This document shows positions 8,801-12,220 of a DNA stretch of 12,220 nucleotides, piece by piece. The DNA comes from Discostella pseudostelligera. Lineage: Eukaryota; Bacillariophyta; Thalassiosirophyceae; Thalassiosirales; Thalassiosiraceae. The stretch spans positions 1-12,220 of the forward strand of contig JALLBK010000471.1 in NCBI GenBank assembly GCA_036940085.1. Direction: 5' to 3'. Both the position numbers and the translations under genes were made by a program. The number at the start of each line of letters is the position of its first letter. Within the stretch, counting starts at the first letter, position 1. A model generated the notes under the pieces. It was not told the DNA's origin. It made no database searches and saw only the letters and a list, made by a program, of their open reading frames with translations.

Positions 8801-9784
8801 TGCGGCCGTGGTTGCTGCCATTAACGCAGGGGTTGTCGTGGTGATAAATGCTGGGTATAAAAACGCGGACGCTTGCATCGGGGCAAACCAAGCGATTAAA
8901 GAAGCCATCACTGTGGGCCTTACAGATGTATATGACGATTTAACTGGAAATTCTAACTGGGGTCCTTGTGTCGACGTTTATGCACCTGGAGATCGTATTG
9001 TTGTGCCTGGTATTGAATCCTCCTCCCATGTAGTGGAATCAAACCGTGCTGGTATTGCCTGTAAGTTTCAAGTGGATGCTGACTTGTGTTGCCACTCCAT
9101 TGTTTATTTTAGTATTGTGGACCATCCTCCCTTACCTTACTTTCTTCATGTTTGTGTCGCCCTCATATTCGTTCGTTGTCATGTCAGATGTTGCTGGTAT
9201 CGCTGCAGCCATTCGTTCCGCGCATCCAACATGGACCCCTAATCAGGTTAAGAAGGCAATTGTGGATTCCGCCGCGTTGCAGCCGACAGGCTACNCATCC
9301 AACATGGACCCCTAATCAGGTTAAGAAGGCAATTGTGGATTCCGCCGCGTTGCAGCCGACAGGCTACCGTATTGCAACAATTGAAGGTACCAGTTGCTCG
9401 CCAATCAATCCAACACTAGCTCCCTCTCCCGCCACCACGAAAACTCCAACAACTCTCAAACCAACACCAAGGGTGACCACCCGAACTCCAACCACGAAAA
9501 AACCAACAACTCTCAAACCAAATCCAACTAATCCTAAACCAACACCGAGGCCGAGGGGCAACCCCATCCCGAAAACTCAAACTCCCACCATTACGCCCAA
9601 AAGAAGCAAAAGCCCAACGCCAAGAGGCAAGAGTGGGAAAGCCAAATCAAGCAATGATAAAACAACATTGAAGGAAAACAACCCCGGAGGACGCACCCCC
9701 TCCTCCTCATCCAAACCTTCATCCCCAAGCCAAATGCCACAAGCTTCAAGATCCAAATCAAGCAAGAATTTGTTGTTCAAATGA
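5873..9784 (+). CDS. Secreted triple subtilase-like pseudoprotease with basic Ser/Thr/Pro/Lys tail (7 exons)
   Basis: Exons: 5873-6294, 6440-6915, 7114-7462, 7554-8029, 8144-8495, 8588-9060 and 9188-9784. Collapsing the 72-bp duplication plus N in exon 7 (9295-9367) gives 1023 codons plus stop, exactly in frame. Residues 1-35 look like a signal peptide; three ATGs begin the frame. Three S8/proteinase K-like modules follow, each recognisable from WGLDRxNQC, VxVFI...GIYxEHxEF, ACGxxYGV, NAGVVxV, WGPCVDVY and IAAAIRSAxPTWTPxQVK; their repeat period is 275 residues (Y300, Y575, Y850). Triad positions: Asp is S104, D379, G655; His is I143, A418, A694; Ser is S299, A574, A849; oxyanion Asn is V232, Y507, Y782. 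Thus no module has a full triad. About ten Cys per module suggests an extracellular disulfide-rich protein. No I9-type propeptide is visible. The tail (900-1023) is rich in T, P, K and S. Structural or binding function is inference; the fold call is firm, the inactivity call strong. Confidence 0.88.
6295..6439 (+). other. Intron 1 of the subtilase-like gene (phase 2)
   Basis: GTAAGT...TTCAG, 145 bp. It interrupts the GWG|T motif at the lost catalytic-His site and is the longest natural intron of the gene. Confidence 0.85.
6916..7113 (+). other. Intron 2 (phase 1), containing an assembly duplication
   Basis: GTAAGT...TTCAAG, 198 bp as assembled but 125 bp after removing 72 duplicated bases and one N. 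It is homologous in sequence to intron 4. Confidence 0.85.
6972..7116 (+). repeat. 72-bp duplication around a single N (assembly join)
   Basis: 6972-7043 is repeated at 7045-7116 with one mismatch (T7038 versus A7111, at the -3 position of the intron 2 acceptor: TAG versus AAG). One N lies between. Most likely two overlapping contig ends were placed side by side instead of merged. Confidence 0.9.
7463..7553 (+). other. Intron 3 (phase 2)
   Basis: GTAAGC...TTCAG, 91 bp. It occupies the same codon context as introns 1 and 5 (GAG|T), equivalent to the His site of module 2. Confidence 0.88.
8030..8143 (+). other. Intron 4 (phase 1), stop-free and a multiple of three
   Basis: GTAAGT...TTCAAG, 114 bp. 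It has no in-frame stop, so retention would add 38 residues without a frameshift. Its homologues, introns 2 and 6, are not multiples of three, which argues that splicing is the normal fate. Confidence 0.82.
8496..8587 (+). other. Intron 5 (phase 2)
   Basis: GTAAGT...TTCAG, 92 bp, homologous in position to introns 1 and 3. Confidence 0.88.
9061..9187 (+). other. Intron 6 (phase 1)
   Basis: GTAAGT...TGTCAG, 127 bp. Its first bases resemble introns 2 and 4 but the body has diverged. Confidence 0.85.
9223..9367 (+). repeat. 72-bp exact duplication around a single N (assembly join in exon 7)
   Basis: 9223-9294 equals 9296-9367 exactly, with N at 9295. As written it shifts the frame and gives a stop at 9313-9315; collapsing it restores one frame through to the stop at 9782-9784. 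The same overlap length as at 7044 points to the assembler. Confidence 0.93.
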
Positions 9785-10046
9785 ATGGGCGTGTAGTACC
9801 ATAGCGTCTCTGAGTTGTTGGAGATTTGTCCGTACGATATGCGTATTGTAAAGAAAATGTAACTTTGTCATTCGTCACATACGATACCTTGCAATATAGA
9901 ATTTGTCCGCATATCCGCTGTATTGGCTTCGTGAGGCCGCCCACAAAAAATTAAGCCGCTGTTCGCGTTAGGGAGTCGGAGCAACCTTCCCCATCAGCAA
10001 GCCAGCAGCAAAAATTCAAAACCTAGACAACGCGTAGACCCACAAC
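9785..10046. other. Intergenic region downstream of the subtilase-like gene
   Basis: No ORF of note and no clear AATAAA. It presumably holds the 3' UTR of the gene and the leader of the next coding segment. Confidence 0.4.
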
Positions 10047-10150
10047 ATGACGAGTGAGTTGATATCAGTTTTAAATCCGATGATTATGAATGGAGGTGAT
10101 GAGATGCCGTGACGCCGGCGATGGATGAAGTTGCGCAGTTACATTGGCAG
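10047..10150 (+). pseudogene. Possible first exon of an unrecognised gene, with a frame break
   Basis: ATG at 10047 reads MTSELISVLNPMIMNGGDEMP to TGA at 10110. A second frame, open from 10103, reads DAVTPAMDEVAQLHWQ and ends at CAG|GTAAGT (donor at 10151). The two peptides would join after GGDE if the frame shifted by one base, suggesting a small indel or an error. The donor and the coding-like peptide further downstream hint at a spliced gene. I do not recognise the family. Confidence 0.3.
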
Positions 10151-10174
10151 GTAAGTAGTAGGAGGTAGAGACAA

Positions 10175-10956
10175 TAGAGTGGTTTTAAAGGGCAATTTGC
10201 GTCGCACTCGCGTCGCACTCGCGTCGCGGACCAGTTACGGACTTGTGACTCACAGGAACGTCAGCAAACTACCTTCAACTTTTTGTCGAAGTTCTTCAAT
10301 TCCAGCTACGTCAGCAAATCTTTGTCGCGGCCTCGTCGCCTCGTCGCGAAATTCTTGTCGCAAATTCTGAAAATCCTCGACCCCGTAGAATCTCATGTAG
10401 GAACCAGTATGAAGTTTCCCGCCATCCCCTCCTCCCTTGCTTGATGGCGTATCCACCATGTGCCGCTGCCGACGCAGCGGACGCAGGTAGTCACGGGCCA
10501 ATAGCAATAATAATAGAAATAATACGATATAAATCAGGTTTATGATATCCTAGGTACATTATTTCGATCATCGCGTTGTCCTCTCCACTCACCGTCACTG
10601 CCGCACGCTTCACCGACACCGACGCCAATGCCGATGCCGTCGCACTTCTCCATCGCCATCGCGTAGGCATAGTAGGCGCAGCCTTTCTGATTGGCTAACA
10701 TGTTGTCACGCTGGCGGAGATGTGACGCATGATATTGGATATTGGCATCGGGATGGTATGGTAAGCAGAACCTTCCTGGTCCCTGGGCAGTCCTACTACG
10801 AACGATGCCGCCAGCCGCCGTGGCCAAGGATTGGTTGGGGGTAGAGACTCCCAATTGTTGAGAATCGAAGTCACAAAGCCGGACAGACGCTTTTGTGACG
10901 CGTCGCATCCGCGTCGCATGCACGTCGCGACAAAAACTCTCCTTAAAACCACTCTA
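10175..10956. mobile_element. TA-flanked element with terminal inverted repeats (MITE-like, 778 bp)
   Basis: GAGTGGTTTTAA (10177-10188) and its exact complement TTAAAACCACTC (10943-10954) are flanked on both sides by TA (10175-10176, 10955-10956). Similarity continues inward imperfectly for about 100 bp: GCGTCGC-rich repeats, then CGGACTTGTGACT on the left versus a CGGCTTTGTGACT-like copy on the right. The left end carries GCGTCGCACTC in tandem (10199-10229). TA target duplication suggests the Tc1/mariner group or its non-autonomous derivatives. The interior has minus-strand frames at 10507-10250 (85 aa) and 10923-10540 (127 aa) that I do not recognise as transposase, so the element is probably non-autonomous or carries captured sequence. 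Confidence 0.62.
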
Positions 10957-10968
10957 ATGAGGCCGAAG

Positions 10969-11103
10969 ATGGAAAATGAAAACGTGAAGAGTGATTTGCA
11001 TTCCTCTCTTGCGGATTTTTATGTGTATGGTACCCATCGCCATTCCCAGCCAGCTGCATTGTTTGTGTATGTTGACGGAGCAACTCCACCTGCTCAATTA
11101 TGA
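10969..11103 (+). CDS. Short coding-like segment, possibly the last exon of the gene starting at 10047
   Basis: A 44-residue frame reads MENENVKSDLHSSLADFYVYG...YVDGATPPAQL and stops at 11101-11103. Its composition is balanced and unlike the surrounding repeats. It begins 13 bp after the right end of the TA-flanked element. With the donor at 10151 it would make the element part of an intron of roughly 0.8 kb; the acceptor could be an AG just before 10969, but this is a guess. Confidence 0.3.
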   Translation: MENENVKSDLHSSLADFYVYGTHRHSQPAALFVYVDGATPPAQL

Positions 11104-11560
11104 TGTTGTAGAGTCATATTAAATTTGGCCCGCGATGTTGTATACTCTAGTAGCTATTTATCTTCCGTCGGTGTATGTCGACCCAGAGATGAAAATTGAA
11201 TACCACTTCTGATGCATAAAATATGCATATGATCCGCAGCGCGGTTACTATCATTATCATATTGTAGGCGGATGTGTAGAAGATAGACAATAGTAGACGA
11301 TGAATTGATTGAATGAACTCAAAAAGAGACGATAGAAGATTGACTCTCCAGTAGGATTTTGATTGAATTGACAAACCAATGCGATGCAAATTAGTTTATA
11401 AGAAGATCAATGAGCAAAGAGTCGATCTTTGCTACTGGTACGTGTTGCCCAGACAAAGCAATCTACGTAGCACATTGTACAATATGCAAATGAATACGCA
11501 ATAATTGTGGCAGGATGTGCAACAGAGTCTGTCCATCACACCTTTACCACACATAGTCTC
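11104..11560. other. AT-rich stretch with no supported gene
   Basis: I see no convincing ORF, RNA or element. The 80-codon minus frame at 11389-11147 has no recognisable features. Confidence 0.45.
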
Positions 11561-11571
11561 TGATGAGACCG

Positions 11572-11712
11572 GACGGTCCGTCTGTAACCACTAGAGAGGA
11601 CGGTCCGTCTGTAACCACTCAGACGGTCCGTCTGTAACGAGACCGGACGGTCCGTCTGTAACCACTAGAGGACGGTCCGTCTGTAACCACTAGAGGACGG
11701 TCCATCTGTAAC
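11572..11712 (+). repeat. Six-copy minisatellite, unit about 25 bp
   Basis: GACGGTCCGTCTGTAAC starts at 11572, 11599, 11622, 11646, 11671 and 11696 (last copy with A for G at position 10), spaced 27, 23, 24, 25 and 25 bp by CCACTAGAG-like linkers. GAGACCG precedes copies 1 and 4, hinting at a three-unit higher-order repeat. Each core GACGG-T-CCGTC is a 5-bp inverted repeat about one base. Confidence 0.9.
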
Positions 11713-11780
11713 CACTACAGGATGGCAACACATCTACAAAGATGGAGCAAATGCTGGATATATCATATCCTAGTAGAATG

Positions 11781-11817
11781 GCTATTGTGCTATTAGGCCT
11801 CCCTAGATAGCAATAGC
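11781..11817. repeat. Long imperfect hairpin (about 15-bp stem)
   Basis: GCTATT(GT)GCTATTAGG, loop CCTC, CCTA(G)ATAGCAATAGC: fully paired apart from a 2-nt and a 1-nt bulge. This could be a small-RNA precursor-like fold or a transposon footprint. Confidence 0.55.
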
Positions 11818-12220
11818 AGCGGATTATCCCCGGCCATAACATCATTGCTGAAATAATTTGAAATGCTATCTAAGTATCGCGGCGCCGCTGTCGTCGCTTC
11901 ATTCGCATGTCATCGTTAATCGTCATTGTAATTGTTATCCATGTGTTGGATTTGGTGCATTTTTTATTGGCGGGCGGTCTGGCGGGCCCGCGGGTGGTGG
12001 TGGGGTGGTTGGTGGGCTGTACTCGACGCTCTAAGTTCGAAGAGGTTCGAAGTACTTTGTACGTATCTATTATCTACTCCTACCATACAAATACAATCCG
12101 GCATGGCATACAATACGATACACCAATACAGACCAATACCATCAAATACTTAGAGTAATCTATCTATTAAAGCAGCAAGACACCCCAAAATATCGCTGAA
12201 ATCCCAGTACAGCCCCAATA
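11818..12220. other. Right end of the window without a supported gene
   Basis: A frame at 11907-12158 (83 codons) begins with a Val/Ile/Leu-rich stretch but looks compositional (GTGG and AATAC repeats). CGGCGCCG at 11881-11888 is a palindrome. Positions 12090-12145 are rich in AATAC/ATACAAT short repeats. Confidence 0.4.

Larger units (their letters stand above)
7114..9187 (+). repeat. Two tandem genomic copies of the exon-intron-exon-intron module
   Basis: 7114-8143 (1030 bp) and 8144-9187 (1044 bp) are successive copies with conserved exon borders, phases and partly conserved intron sequence. Coding content is 825 nt in both (349+476 and 352+473). The first module of the gene (5873-7113) is a more diverged copy with the same intron positions and an exon 2 of 476 nt, equal to exon 4. 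Confidence 0.85.

Noticed and set aside
9364..9780. Minus-strand frames with Gly/Leu/Val repeats
   Set aside because: Antisense of the Thr/Pro/Lys tail; the composition follows from the repeats on the coding strand.
5873..9784. An active secreted serine protease
   Set aside because: No module has Asp, His and Ser together, all lack the oxyanion Asn, and no I9-type propeptide is visible.
10250..10923. Transposase gene inside the TA-flanked element
   Set aside because: The two minus-strand frames are short, in different frames, and show no DDE/DDD motif that I can identify.
11572..11712. A CRISPR array
   Set aside because: The spacers are near-identical linkers of 6 to 10 bp, not unique sequences, and the surroundings are eukaryotic; it is a minisatellite.
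1..12220. tRNA, rRNA or other structured RNA genes
   Set aside because: No cloverleaf with A- and B-box sequences or rRNA core segment was recognised on either strand by eye.

Overview
The window looks like nuclear DNA from a eukaryotic microalga, most likely a diatom or another stramenopile. The evidence is a secreted multi-exon gene with six short GTAAG...AG introns (about 90 to 145 bp), a degraded Ty1/copia retroelement, many TCG/ACG-type simple repeats, and a Lys/Ser/Thr/Pro-rich protein tail. Assignment to a phylum is inference; no rRNA or tRNA gene is present to confirm it. Two single-N joins show that this is a draft assembly.

Layout. Positions 874-1 (minus strand) hold the N-terminal 291 codons of an intact gene that runs off the left edge: a C2HC zinc finger, an acidic linker, then a conserved-looking domain, probably transposon-derived. 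Positions 1309-2469 hold a 5'-truncated copia polyprotein (end of reverse transcriptase plus RNase H), followed by a G-tract and a candidate 3' LTR. From about 2580 to 4690 the DNA is mostly repetitive and non-coding: a degenerate CAACAAT/TCGTCG array, a roughly 330-bp direct repeat and an (ACG)n tract. There is also a tiny ORF resembling an orphan signal peptide. Positions 4691-5870 contain an ambiguous stretch open on both strands, two hairpins, and a promoter-like zone with a perfect TGACGTCA palindrome and paired repeats.

The centre of the window is one 7-exon gene (5873-9784, plus strand). It encodes a secreted protein of 1023 residues made of three consecutive subtilase (S8, proteinase K-like) modules, with a period of exactly 275 residues, followed by a basic low-complexity tail. 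The exon lengths close in frame only if two 72-bp duplications, each next to a single N, are collapsed. No module keeps the Asp-His-Ser triad: all three lack the catalytic His and the oxyanion Asn, two lack Asp, two lack Ser, and the segment around the nucleophile is shortened in all. I interpret it as a tandem array of pseudoproteases, probably structural or binding in role. This is the most interesting object in the window.

Downstream, a 778-bp TA-flanked element with terminal inverted repeats (10177-10954) sits between two short coding-like segments that may be exons of one gene, with the element inside its intron. The right end carries a six-copy minisatellite (11572-11712), a long hairpin (11781-11817) and no supported gene.
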